Of a stretch of 64,000 bases of DNA, positions 1-8,554 are shown piece by piece. Source of the stretch: Clostridium saccharobutylicum DSM 13864 (lineage in GTDB: Bacteria; Bacillota; Clostridia; Clostridiales; Clostridiaceae); NCBI RefSeq assembly GCF_000473995.1, contig NC_022571.1:3813416-3877415 (forward strand), written 5' to 3'. Position 1 is the first letter of the stretch, and each line of letters opens with the position of its first letter. The notes below the pieces were generated by a model. It was not told the DNA's origin, did not search any database, and was given only the letters and a program-made list of their open reading frames with translations. Position numbers and translations under genes: made by a program.

Positions 1-74
1 TCTATAAATGTTAAAGTACCGTAAATAGCAACAATCGCCAAGCTAATACCAATTCCATAATATTTTAGTTTCAC
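1..74 (-). CDS. Partial membrane protein, N-terminus only
   Basis: A GTG codon at 74-72 opens a frame that runs off the left edge of the window. Only 24 residues are visible. They begin MKLKYYGIGI and continue as a hydrophobic stretch that looks like a signal anchor or first membrane segment. It lies 43 bp downstream of the ATC-hydrolase-like gene on the same strand and may be co-transcribed with it. The upstream AAGAAG is a weak ribosome site. The function cannot be judged from this much sequence. Confidence 0.4.
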   Translation of the reverse strand, partial: MKLKYYGIGISLAIVAIYGTLTFI

Positions 75-117
75 TACAATAACTTCTTTCTAAAATAAAA
101 TTTTACATATATAATAT

Positions 118-786
118 TTATTTTGCTTCATTATTTATAAATTTAAAATCACAGCATTCTCCACCGCATCCTAAGGTTTGTGTTCTTTCAAAAGTTATCT
201 TATTTATAGAACCATAACATACAATGTCACCTTTACAAAACATTTGACACATTTCTGGACAGTTCATCTCTATACAAGTATCATACCATAAGCATTTTTT
301 CATAATAAATACCATTGAATTATTATCATTTTGTATGATTTTACTTTCCCAATTGTCACATTTTAATGATTCACTAAAATTCATGCGAAATATTTCAAAA
401 AAATGTTCACTTTCTTCCATCTTCTGAATACTTAGTACAACCCTTTGCAAATCTTGCAAAAATCCTTTTTCTACAATTTGTAAAGCTAGTTCCTTATATG
501 TTGGAATCTCTTGTAACACTCTATAAAGTGCTATTCTCGGGATAATGCTATTTTTTAAAGTTTCTAACTGCCCATTACTTTTTCCTGTACTAATTTGTTT
601 CATAAATGCATTGAACTTTTCTTGCTGTTTCTGATATATTTTTTCTCCTTCTTCTTGTCCAAACTCATCAATCAAAAAGTTCTTCACATTTTCACCTTCT
701 AAATATATAATTTTTTTTCTAGAATATACTACACTATATATAAGGAAAATTAATCCTATCAAACTTAATATTATAAGTTCCACCAT
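118..786 (-). CDS. L-2-amino-thiazoline-4-carboxylic acid hydrolase-like protein
   Basis: The predicted protein has 222 residues. It starts with one hydrophobic segment (about residues 3-22) and ends in a Cys-rich domain with CxxxxCPEMCQMFC and the C-terminal motif TLGCGGECCDFKF. That motif resembles the ATC hydrolase family (Pfam ATC_hydrolase), in which a Cys/Gly-rich end precedes a CDF motif. I chose the ATG at 786 because AAGGA lies about 8 nt before it; an upstream in-frame ATG at 816 lacks a ribosome site. The substrate is unknown, since most family members outside Pseudomonas are uncharacterised. The membrane anchor suggests it is tethered to the inner face of the membrane. Confidence 0.6.
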   Translation of the reverse strand: MVELIILSLIGLIFLIYSVVYSRKKIIYLEGENVKNFLIDEFGQEEGEKIYQKQQEKFNAFMKQISTGKSNGQLETLKNSIIPRIALYRVLQEIPTYKELALQIVEKGFLQDLQRVVLSIQKMEESEHFFEIFRMNFSESLKCDNWESKIIQNDNNSMVFIMKKCLWYDTCIEMNCPEMCQMFCKGDIVCYGSINKITFERTQTLGCGGECCDFKFINNEAK

Positions 787-1031
787 AGTTGTTTTCCTTG
801 TTATATAGCTTATCATTTACATTAATTCCAATTTTGTGTTAATTATAGCATATGCATAAATGCCATACAATTAAATTTTCTGCTAACTATAACATAAGTT
901 TAAGTTATAAGTTATTTATCTATATAGGGTTCATCATTAAGAATTTAATATATCACAAACAAAGAAATTAGATACATATTTGTGTAATAGGTTATCTATA
1001 GCATAAATATGATTTATAGTTTGCATATCTA

Positions 1032-1314
1032 TATAGATATCCAATTTAAGAATTGCACTTATTTGTAGTTAATATTTCCACTAGAAATTGCATACATTTT
1101 TGTGAAACAGGCATTGAAATTGAACTGTGAAGGTTCTTAGTACAATGTTGTACCATTTTCTGCTTGTCCTGATTTTACATTAGGAGCATGCAAAAATGGG
1201 CACAACCTTGTACTTAGAACCTTTCAGTGAAAATTTCATGGTCCTGTGGAACAAAAATGTATGCAATTTCGGTTATTCACCACATAAATATGATTTATAG
1301 TTTGGACATCTATA
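1032..1314. repeat. H1 hairpin element, copy A
   Basis: This is a 283-bp non-coding inverted-repeat element. Its ends are TATAGATATCC and the near-complement GGACATCTATA. Inside is a long imperfect hairpin with the conserved features GTTGT/ACAAC, TTCTT/TTAGAA and an apical CTGCTTGTC facing GCATGCA. The same layout recurs at 2320, 5407, 5806, 30609 and 35444, and in minimal form at 46190. It ends 44 bp before the first transglutaminase gene. No open frame is supported. It could be a MITE, a structured RNA, or both. Confidence 0.75.
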
Positions 1315-1320
1315 GTATGA

Positions 1321-1326
1321 TATAAT
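1321..1326 (+). promoter_or_regulatory. Putative -10 box of transglutaminase gene 1
   Basis: TATAAT lies 38 bp before the ATG. The same hexamer and the following TAATG lie at the matching distance before the second transglutaminase gene (4416), so the promoter was duplicated with the gene. No convincing -35 box at 17 bp is visible. The ribosome site GGGGTGA follows. Confidence 0.5.
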
Positions 1327-1358
1327 AATGTAAATATCATGTAATGGGGTGATACAAA

Positions 1359-2318
1359 ATGAGAAGATTAATAAAAACAATAGTTATTTTATCAGTAATA
1401 GCTATTTCATTAGTGAAAGCTTCCACATTACTATCAAAACCAGCAGTTGCAAATTCAGAATGGAGACAAGATAGTAAGGGTTGGTGGTATTCGGAAGGAA
1501 ATTCATATGCTACTGGATGGAAATTAATAGATAAAAATTGGTATTATTTTTATTCTGATGGGTATATGGCACATGACACAACAATTGATGGATATACTTT
1601 AAATAGTAGTGGTATATGGGCTGATTCAGCTGAAACTTTACTTGGCAGAGAAATATTAAAAAATATTAGTGCACAAAATCAAACGTTCACTATAAAATGT
1701 TCAAGCAAAGATGTGGACATAAATAACTTAGGAAATATTTTTAACAGTGAAGTAGAAAAATTAAAAATTACAGATCCATATGATATATACAATGTATCTA
1801 ATTATGACTTAAATGCAACAAGCAATGGCTTTGGCACTATTAATATAAAAGTTAATTGTAATTATAAGATGACAGCTAAAATGGAAGCTGAATTAGATAC
1901 AAAAGTAAAAGAATTAGTTGCACGTATTGCTCCAGATAGTATGAGTGAGTCAAAAAAAGAACTTGCTATACATGACTGGATAGTTAACAACACAAAATAT
2001 GATGAATCTTATAAAATATTTGATCCATACAATACTTTAATGAAACATACTGGAGTTTGTGAAGGATATAGTCTACTAGCCCAAAAAATGTTTACCACTG
2101 CTGGAATTAAATCGACAATTGTTGAAGGAACAGCAGATGGTACAGCTCATGCATGGAATCTTGTTTATATAGATGGAAAATGGCGTCATGTTGATTGTAC
2201 ATGGGATGATCCAGTGTCTTCAGTACCTGTTCTAAGGCATAATTATTACAATTTAACAGACAAACAAATAAGTGCAGACCATTCATGGACTACTTCAAAT
2301 TATCCAAGTGCTAATTAA
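1359..2318 (+). CDS. Secreted transglutaminase-like protein with one cell-wall-binding repeat (copy 1)
   Basis: This 319-residue protein has an N-terminal signal peptide (about 1-30) and one choline-binding-like repeat at about 35-80 (GWKLIDKNWYYFYSDGYMA, then a DGY..NSSGIW motif). A transglutaminase-like core fills the C-terminal half. The catalytic triad is visible as Cys in GVCEGYSLLAQ, His in AHAWNLVY and Asp in HVDCTWDDP. Such proteins are exported and held on the wall; they may crosslink or cleave peptides, but the substrate is unknown. GGGGTGA precedes the ATG. The protein is strongly similar along its length to the gene at 4455, and a hairpin element begins 1 bp after the stop codon. 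Confidence 0.85.
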   Translation: MRRLIKTIVILSVIAISLVKASTLLSKPAVANSEWRQDSKGWWYSEGNSYATGWKLIDKNWYYFYSDGYMAHDTTIDGYTLNSSGIWADSAETLLGREILKNISAQNQTFTIKCSSKDVDINNLGNIFNSEVEKLKITDPYDIYNVSNYDLNATSNGFGTINIKVNCNYKMTAKMEAELDTKVKELVARIAPDSMSESKKELAIHDWIVNNTKYDESYKIFDPYNTLMKHTGVCEGYSLLAQKMFTTAGIKSTIVEGTADGTAHAWNLVYIDGKWRHVDCTWDDPVSSVPVLRHNYYNLTDKQISADHSWTTSNYPSAN

Positions 2319-2319
2319 T

Positions 2320-2606
2320 TATAGATAAATAAGTTTGGATTTAAAGTTAAGTGATAAATTACCGAAAGAAAGGGTACTCTGTTGTTCCGGTTACTAGAGA
2401 AAATGATTGTGGATTTCTAGCAGTAGAAGTTGTTCCATTCCAGCATGCTCCTTAAGCAAGTTAAGGACAAGCAAGAATGGAACAACTTCTACTGAAGAAA
2501 TCCTACATTCCTTTTCTCAATGTAACACTACACAAAAGAGCACCCTTTCTTTCTGGTTTTGAATATATTTCAGAGTTTAAGTCTAATTAATAATTTTTTA
2601 TCTATA
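2320..2606. repeat. H1 hairpin element, copy B
   Basis: This H1 copy starts directly after the transglutaminase stop codon. Its ends are TATAGATAAA and TTTATCTATA. Its outer stem pairs GAAAGAAAGGGT with ACCCTTTCTTTC. The inner stem pairs CAGTAGAAGTTGTTCCATTC with GAATGGAACAACTTCTACTG. The apical loop region carries GCATGC and ACAAGCA. It is nearly identical to copy C at 5407 because both belong to the duplicated gene-plus-element unit. A hairpin this strong beside a stop codon may act as a transcription terminator. Confidence 0.75.
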
Positions 2607-2720
2607 TGAGGATGTGATAAAGTCTATTTCATAGAATAAATTATGGGAAAACTAATCACTTGATATGTTGTTTTATAACGATTTGCATACTGTATAATTT
2701 TATTTAATCACCACCTCCTA
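2607..2720. repeat. Flank repeat following H1 copy B
   Basis: The 110 bp after the element, from GAGGATGTGATAAAGTC to ATAATTTTATTTAATCAC, recur with few changes at 5694-5800. A third, decayed version is visible at about 2795-2890 (TTGTTTTATAGCCATTTG). These copies define the right edge of the duplicated unit. The rest of the gap up to 3028 shows no gene. Confidence 0.6.
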
Positions 2721-3028
2721 TATAGACGTATATATTCAACTGATGTTTCACACTTGACACCATCTTATAAATCCATGTTTTTGGTGATTATGTATAGCTA
2801 TAAAATGTACTTTGTAGGATAAGTTATAAAAAACCAGTCTCTTCCTATATTGTTTTATAGCCATTTGTAAGCTGTACAATTTTCTTATAGATAAGTCAAT
2901 ATTATAAATTTAATATCTATATAACTTAGGATTTACACCTAGATGGTAGATAACTGAAAAAACTAGCAGTATAGAATATGATTTAAAGCATGAGTAAGCT
3001 GACAAATAACTAAAACACTACAATTATA

Positions 3029-4075
3029 TTAACCAGTGTATTCTCCATATGGTAATCTAACTGCCACTCCTGTTTGATCAAAATCATATTGTATTCCATC
3101 AAGTGGTTTCCTTTCATACACTAAATTCATTCCCATATCATAAATTACTTTAGACATAACTTTAGGATCTTGAATTACAGTACCTGCCATAATACCTTCA
3201 TCTACTAATTTCCTAGCTTCTGGTATAGCATCAATTCCAACAACTGGAATATTCATTGTCTTATCATCTTTGTTATACCCATATTTCTGCAATGCTTCAA
3301 TAGCCCCTATTGCCATTTCATCATTATTAGAAATTACCGCTTCAATTCTATTACCATTAGTAGCAAATACTGATTCCATAATATTTTCAGCGACGTCCCT
3401 ATTCCATCCACATATTTTAAGGGCAATTTCTTGTGTTTTTATTCCTGCAGAGTTAATTTCTGAAACAGAATATTTAGTTCTATCAATTGCTTCTGTGTTA
3501 TCCTTTTCTCCCATCAACATGACATATTGCATAATATCATCTTTATTTCTATCTATACTTTTATTTGAATTCCACGCATTTATTAAAATTTTCCCTTGTA
3601 ATATGCCAGCTTCTTTTGAATCTGTTCCTACAAAAAAAGCTTTATTATAAGATTTAACAGCATTTATATCAACTGGCTCTCTATTAAACAAAATCACTGG
3701 AATATTCTTAGCTTTAATTTTATTAATAACTTCGCCTGTAACTTTTGTATCTACTAAATTTAAAAATATAAGATTAGCATCTTCATTTTCAAGTACTGAA
3801 TCAATGCTGCTATTTTGTATTGATTGGTCATTTTGACCATCATAAAAAGCGAATTCAACTTTATCTTGATTGTTCTTTTGAATTTCTTCAAAACTTTCAT
3901 GAACTAAGGAAATATATTTATCTTTAAAGTCATATAAAAATGCTCCTATTTTTACAGGCTTTTGTCTAAATGGAATCACCTCAGCATTAACTTGTATATT
4001 GTTATATGATAATACTATTGAAAACATAATAATTAAAGTTTCTAATATTGCTATTATTCTACTTGATGCCTTCAT
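3029..4075 (-). CDS. Galactose/methylgalactoside-type sugar ABC transporter binding protein
   Basis: This 348-residue protein has a signal peptide (about 1-31, ending VNAE) and a periplasmic-binding-protein type 1 fold. It resembles MglB in the KIGAFLYDFKDKYISL start, the NDEMAIGAIEALQKYGY segment and the PVVGIDAIPEARKLVDEG segment near the C-terminus. No lipobox cysteine is visible, so membrane anchoring is uncertain. No ABC or permease genes are adjacent, so it may serve as a sensor partner or use a remote transporter. A frameshifted relative lies at 27651-28723. Confidence 0.8.
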   Translation of the reverse strand: MKASSRIIAILETLIIMFSIVLSYNNIQVNAEVIPFRQKPVKIGAFLYDFKDKYISLVHESFEEIQKNNQDKVEFAFYDGQNDQSIQNSSIDSVLENEDANLIFLNLVDTKVTGEVINKIKAKNIPVILFNREPVDINAVKSYNKAFFVGTDSKEAGILQGKILINAWNSNKSIDRNKDDIMQYVMLMGEKDNTEAIDRTKYSVSEINSAGIKTQEIALKICGWNRDVAENIMESVFATNGNRIEAVISNNDEMAIGAIEALQKYGYNKDDKTMNIPVVGIDAIPEARKLVDEGIMAGTVIQDPKVMSKVIYDMGMNLVYERKPLDGIQYDFDQTGVAVRLPYGEYTG

Positions 4076-4415
4076 TTAAAATCCCTGCTTTCATTCATTA
4101 CATAATAATATTATTATCATTAAAAAGCAGAAATATTTATATTATGTAATTTAAATAACAAACTATTTACTATTGAATTTTAATATCACCTATTGTTTAA
4201 TGTGACAAGTAAAAATATTACCATTACCTATTGGGAATATTCAGTAGTTGGTTTTCAAAGATTTACTAAATCTGAACTTTTATTTTATTATTTTAATAAG
4301 ATAATTCTACTGCATAATTAACTAATTCATAGCCTTACTATTCACTTGGAAATATACTACTTAAAATGATTAAATTACTATGTAAATATATCATCAAAAA
4401 ATATGGTCAGCATGA

Positions 4416-4421
4416 TATAAT
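4416..4421 (+). promoter_or_regulatory. Putative -10 box of transglutaminase gene 2
   Basis: TATAAT followed by AATG matches the box before the first copy, 39 bp before the chosen ATG. The remainder of the gap 4076-4445 shows no gene and no strong hairpin. Confidence 0.5.
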
Positions 4422-4454
4422 AATGTAAAAAGATGATATAATGGGGTGCATGAT

Positions 4455-5405
4455 ATGAGAAGACCAAAATTATCAAAATTAATAGTTAGTTCATTATTAG
4501 CAACTTCACTTCTAGCATTAAGTCCAATTGCGGCAAATGCTGAATGGAAGAAAGACAGCACAGGCTGGTGGTTTACAGAAGGACATTCCTCATATGCTAC
4601 TGGTTGGAGATTAATAGATAGGAATTGGTATTATTTCTATTCTGATGGTTATATGGCACATGATACATCAATCGATGGATATTATTTAAATAGTAGTGGA
4701 GCATGGACTGATTCAGCAAGTGCTGTAATAGGAAGAGAAATATTGAAAAACATTAGGGTTCAAAATCCAACATTCTACATGCAGTGTTCAAGCAGTGATA
4801 TAAGTATTAAAAATTTAGGAAACGTTATCAAAAGTCAAATAGAACAATTAAAACTTTCAAATTCATATGAAATGTACAATGTATCTGATTATAAATTAAA
4901 TATGTCAACTAATGGCTCAGGTATTATTAATATAAAAGTTACTTGTAATTACAAAATGACTGCAAAAATGGAAGCTGATTTAGATTTAAAAGTAAAATCA
5001 ATAATTGCAAGTATTGCTCCTAATACCATGAGTGATTCACAAAAAGAACTCGCTATACATAACTGGATTGTCAACAATACACGATATGATCAATCTTATT
5101 CAATATACGATCCATATAATACTTTGATTAAACATACTGGAGTTTGTGAGGGATATGCTCTACTAGCTCAAAAAATGTTTACGGTTGCAGGAATTAAATC
5201 AATTGTTGTAGAAGGAACATCAGATGGACAAGCTCATGCATGGAATTTAGTTTATATAAACAGTAAATGGCGTCACGTAGATTGTACATGGGACGACCCA
5301 ATATCATCTGTTGATATTCTACGATATGATTATTATAACTTAACGGACAAGCAAATTAGTGCAGACCATTCATGGAATACTTCAAAGTATCCAAGTGCTA
5401 ATTAA
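4455..5405 (+). CDS. Secreted transglutaminase-like protein with one cell-wall-binding repeat (copy 2)
   Basis: This is a 316-residue paralogue of the gene at 1359, with the same order: signal peptide, one GWRLIDRNWYYFYSDGYMA repeat, then the transglutaminase-like core. The triad is visible as Cys in GVCEGYALLAQ, His in AHAWNLVY and Asp in HVDCTWDDP. I chose the ATG at 4455 because GGGG at 4443-4446 then sits 8 nt upstream, as in copy 1; an in-frame GTG at 4446 overlaps that site. The stop is followed by H1 copy C, just as copy 1 is followed by copy B. Confidence 0.85.
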   Translation: MRRPKLSKLIVSSLLATSLLALSPIAANAEWKKDSTGWWFTEGHSSYATGWRLIDRNWYYFYSDGYMAHDTSIDGYYLNSSGAWTDSASAVIGREILKNIRVQNPTFYMQCSSSDISIKNLGNVIKSQIEQLKLSNSYEMYNVSDYKLNMSTNGSGIINIKVTCNYKMTAKMEADLDLKVKSIIASIAPNTMSDSQKELAIHNWIVNNTRYDQSYSIYDPYNTLIKHTGVCEGYALLAQKMFTVAGIKSIVVEGTSDGQAHAWNLVYINSKWRHVDCTWDDPISSVDILRYDYYNLTDKQISADHSWNTSKYPSAN

Positions 5406-5406
5406 T

Positions 5407-5693
5407 TATAGATAAATAAGTTTGGATTTAAGGTCAAGTGATAGCTTACCGAAAGAAAGGGTACTCTGTTGTTCCGGTTACTAGAGAAAATGATTGTGGA
5501 TTTCTAAAAGCAGAAGTTGTTCCATTCCAGCATGCTCCTTAAGCAAGTTAAGGACAAGCAAGAATAGTACAACTTCTCCTGAAGAAATCCTACATTCGTT
5601 TTCTCAATGTAACACTGCACAAAAGAGCACCCTTTCTTTCTGGTTTCGAATATATTTAAAAGTTTAAGTTTAATCGATAGTTTTTTATCTATA
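5407..5693. repeat. H1 hairpin element, copy C
   Basis: This is the duplicate of copy B, starting 1 bp after the stop codon. Small differences from copy B break pairing slightly: GCAGAAG faces CTTCTCC here, where B has a perfect match. This suggests that the copy is recent and not yet compensated. Confidence 0.75.
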
Positions 5694-5805
5694 TGAGGAT
5701 GTGATAAAGTCTATTTGATACAATAAATTATAGAAAAACTAATCACTTGATATGTTGTTTTATAACGATTTGACGACTGTATAATTTTATTTAATCACAT
5801 TCTCT

Positions 5806-6116
5806 TATAGATAAGCAACCTAAAATTTAGACCTCTGAAAAACTAATAAATATTATTAATTTAGATATATATCGAAAAGTAGAAATAGAGGTGATGCATT
5901 TGTGTAGTGTTACCTCAAAAATTTTGATAGCTATGCTTCTTAGATTGTAAGTTGTTCCACATGTGCTTGTTCACAGCATGTCTGTGAAGCAAGCATTGTG
6001 GGTACAACTTGCAGTCTTAGAAGCATCTATCAAAATTTTCAGTAACCGAAACACATGCATTACCTCTATTTCGGTTAGCTACTACATAAGTTTAAGTCTT
6101 GATTGGGATATCTATA
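5806..6116. repeat. H1 hairpin element, copy D
   Basis: This 311-bp H1 copy has ends TATAGATAAG and GGATATCTATA. The stem has its own sequence: GCTTCTTAGATTG faces CAGTCTTAGAAGC. It also has an outer arm CAAAAATTTTGATAG facing CTATCAAAATTTTCAG. The conserved GTTGT/ACAAC and apical TGCTTG/CAAGCA are present. An open frame at 5963-6280 crosses the element but reads through the stem and has no ribosome site, so I do not call it. Confidence 0.7.
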
Positions 6117-6150
6117 TTAAAATATCAATTAATACTCACTCTTTTAAATA

Positions 6151-6846
6151 TCAGTACGAAATTATCCTTTCACGATATATTTCCGAACAATTCATTATTT
6201 TTAACATCTTTATTACTGAATTATCATTCCAAAAATGCATTGGATACACTTTATCTGTATTAGTATTTTTCATAAAATAATCAAATCCTAAGTAAAACCA
6301 TTCTCCTTGTCTAGGATCTAAAACCACAAAAGCAGCATCAAAATGTCTATTCTTTATTTTTGCTATTTCTTTCTCAAACTCTTGCATCATATTTTCGTTA
6401 AAAATTTTATCCTTGTAATTCCATACCCATAAATTAAGATCACCTGCATGATAAATTGTCTTACCATCTACTGTAACAATAAACGCAACCCCTTCATCTG
6501 TTGAATTTAAAGTTTCTATTTTTAAATCTAATGTTTCAAGAACATCGTTACTCTTAATAAATTCAATCTTTTCATAAATATCATCAGTAATACCATGCTT
6601 ATTAAATAAATTTCGCCCAAATGCCGTCTTAATGTCTCTTGAAAAAATATATTTAACATTTGGATATTCTTTTAATAACTCAAAAATTGACATATTAAAA
6701 TGATCATGGTGATTATGACTTGAAAACACATAAATTGTTTTCTCTTTATCAAACTTAGGAAGTTGTCCTTTATAATAATCAAACAGTAAAATCACATTCT
6801 CAAATTCCACTGAAAAACAACTATGTTCAATATAAGTGATCTTCAT
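6151..6846 (-). CDS. MBL-fold metallo-hydrolase
   Basis: This 231-residue cytosolic protein belongs to the metallo-beta-lactamase fold. The metal site is visible as SSHNHHDHF near residue 48, then YHAGDLNLW around 135 and a late PMHFW His. This arrangement fits the UlaG/UPF0173-like branch (lactonases and related hydrolases), but the substrate is not predictable. Three in-frame ATGs cluster at the start. I chose the one at 6846 because AAAGG is 9 nt before it, while the first ATG is joined to the ribosome site. Confidence 0.75.
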   Translation of the reverse strand: MKITYIEHSCFSVEFENVILLFDYYKGQLPKFDKEKTIYVFSSHNHHDHFNMSIFELLKEYPNVKYIFSRDIKTAFGRNLFNKHGITDDIYEKIEFIKSNDVLETLDLKIETLNSTDEGVAFIVTVDGKTIYHAGDLNLWVWNYKDKIFNENMMQEFEKEIAKIKNRHFDAAFVVLDPRQGEWFYLGFDYFMKNTNTDKVYPMHFWNDNSVIKMLKIMNCSEIYRERIISY

Positions 6847-7214
6847 TTTCATCATCCTTTCTACAATATTTCAATTACTTCTAAGTGCTAAACAATTGCG
6901 ATTAATTACCTTCTACCTCGTCATCATATATTCATAATATCACACTGCCATGACCTTACTCAAGAGTTTTTTGCAATTTTATTTTATTATTCTTTCATTT
7001 AGTCTTGATTTTTAACTGTTTTTTAAGATTTTATATTTCATAACGCAATTTTAACTTTTAATAATTTCATTTTTAAATGAATTTCAAAATTTTCTCTAAG
7101 AATATCTCATTTATTCCTCCAGTATTTATACAGGCAATTACATAATTATTAATTTTATTTCTTCTCTTTAAAAATTAGAAAAATAATTTAAAAATATCTA
7201 ATTTTTAAGGAATA

Positions 7215-7260
7215 TTAAAAGAAGTAGAAATCAATTTAAATTGCTTTCTACTTCTTTTAA
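7215..7260. terminator. Strong hairpin downstream of the TetR gene
   Basis: TTAAAAGAAGTAGAAA and its exact complement TTTCTACTTCTTTTAA form a 16-bp perfect stem around a 14-nt loop. A second inverted repeat, TTAAAAATTAGA/TCTAATTTTTAA, lies at about 7165-7207. Both are downstream of the TetR gene on the minus strand. The rest of the gap 6856-7512 contains only a start-less frame remnant at about 7400-7510. Confidence 0.55.
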
Positions 7261-7512
7261 CCTGGATTATTTATTAATTGTAAAATATAACAGTATATGA
7301 AAGGTATTGCTAAAACACTACATTTTACAAATATAGACTATTCACTTAAAAAATGAGCAAAAATACAGAAGAAAGATTCACGTCTATCTATAGTTTCATT
7401 ACAAAAAAATATTAACAAAGGAGAGTTTCATATTGGTAGTTTATTAGAAAAATCATTAAATTTCGAAAGTGGAAATTTAACTTCAGGTACTGGAATTATA
7501 TTGTATAGATAA

Positions 7513-8067
7513 TCATATATTAAATATAAAATCATCAATCATTAATTGAAAACTTTCTTCTATATTTACTGGAGTTTGAAAATATCCATGAGAACTTAAG
7601 GATACAAAGCCATGTAGAAGACTCCTCAACGCTCTGCTTTTATGAGTTATAAATGTATTGTCCTTATTATAAAATTCTAAAATCCTATGTATTATAGTAT
7701 TAATTTCTTTTGATAAACGCTTTACATCTTCATTTTCAGTACTTGGAATGTTCATAAAAAGCCTATAGCCGCTCTTATTTTTATAGGCAAACTCCCTATA
7801 CACATCTGAAAACTCTCTAATAGCATTCTCACCACTTTTTCCAATTAATCTTTCCATTAACTCTGAATTTAAGTTATTTAAAAAGTATATTGTCATTTTT
7901 ATTTTAAGATCATCTATATTTTCGTAATAATTGTATAATGATGGATATTTTATATTAAGTTTTTCTGCAATTTTTTGAAAATTAATCTGACTAAGCCCAA
8001 TTTCATCAGCCAGCAAAAAAGCAGTTTGAATAATCTTTTCCTTTGTTAAATTTCGCTTTTGAACCAT
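7513..8067 (-). CDS. TetR/AcrR family regulator with WHG-type C-terminal domain
   Basis: This 184-residue regulator has an N-terminal helix-turn-helix (FQKIAEKLNIKYPSLYNYYENIDDLK, about 25-50). Its C-terminal half contains RALRSLLHGFVSLSSHGYFQ, typical of TetR proteins with the WHG domain. AAGGAG lies 9 nt before the ATG. A palindrome at 8086-8104 lies directly before the gene and suggests self-repression. No obvious target gene is adjacent: the nearest divergent gene is a small cysteine protein 250 bp away. Confidence 0.85.
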   Translation of the reverse strand: MVQKRNLTKEKIIQTAFLLADEIGLSQINFQKIAEKLNIKYPSLYNYYENIDDLKIKMTIYFLNNLNSELMERLIGKSGENAIREFSDVYREFAYKNKSGYRLFMNIPSTENEDVKRLSKEINTIIHRILEFYNKDNTFITHKSRALRSLLHGFVSLSSHGYFQTPVNIEESFQLMIDDFIFNI

Positions 8068-8085
8068 TTGAATACTCCTTATAAT

Positions 8086-8104
8086 ACTAGTTAATAAAAC
8101 TAGT
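8086..8104. promoter_or_regulatory. Putative TetR operator
   Basis: ACTAGTT-AATAA-AACTAGT is a perfect palindrome with 7-bp arms and a 5-bp spacer, 18 bp before the TetR start codon. Its position fits autoregulation. Confidence 0.55.
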
Positions 8105-8320
8105 TTATCATGATAAATTGTATTTATTAAACAACAAAAAGTAGAAACAAACTATAAATTATAGTTTACAAATTATATTTTATAGTTTATTATTATAATC
8201 ACAGTACATTCACAATCTGGTTGATAAAGTATTATTAACCTAACAATGTATAAACTTAATTTAAACTATTGAGTATTGTAAATTAAAAATTAGAATAGAA
8301 ATCAAGGAGGAATTTATATT

Positions 8321-8551
8321 ATGAGTTATAAAAATAATGAAAGTAAAGTTAATACAAGTTATACAAAATGCGCAGGTTTTGGATTTTGTGCATGTTGCAA
8401 TGAATCAGTATGCACCGTTAACGAATTAAATAATTCTAAGTCTATAGAAACTTTTCATGATGATATAAATAAAAAAATTAAAAATCTTCAAAGTAGAAAA
8501 AATAAAACTACTTACACTAAGGATGAAGTGATTCAAATATTAAAGTCATAG
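8321..8551 (+). CDS. Small cysteine-containing hypothetical protein
   Basis: This 76-residue soluble protein is preceded by a very strong ribosome site (AAGGAGG). The central motif CAGFGFCACCNESVC has five cysteines and could bind metal or form disulfides. The C-terminal part is charged and helical (DDINKKIKNLQSRKNK). I do not recognise the family. It lies divergent to the TetR gene, with a run of tandem repeats immediately after its stop. Confidence 0.6.
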   Translation: MSYKNNESKVNTSYTKCAGFGFCACCNESVCTVNELNNSKSIETFHDDINKKIKNLQSRKNKTTYTKDEVIQILKS

Positions 8552-8554
8552 AAT

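Noticed and set aside
5963..6280. 105-residue plus-strand frame
   Set aside because: It reads through the H1 hairpin into the antisense of the MBL gene and has no ribosome site.
7380..7510. Frame ending in LEKSLNFESGNLTSGTGIIL after an AAAGGAG site
   Set aside because: There is no ATG, GTG or TTG at the right distance (only ATT), and the upstream frame is interrupted. I treat it as a gene remnant at most.
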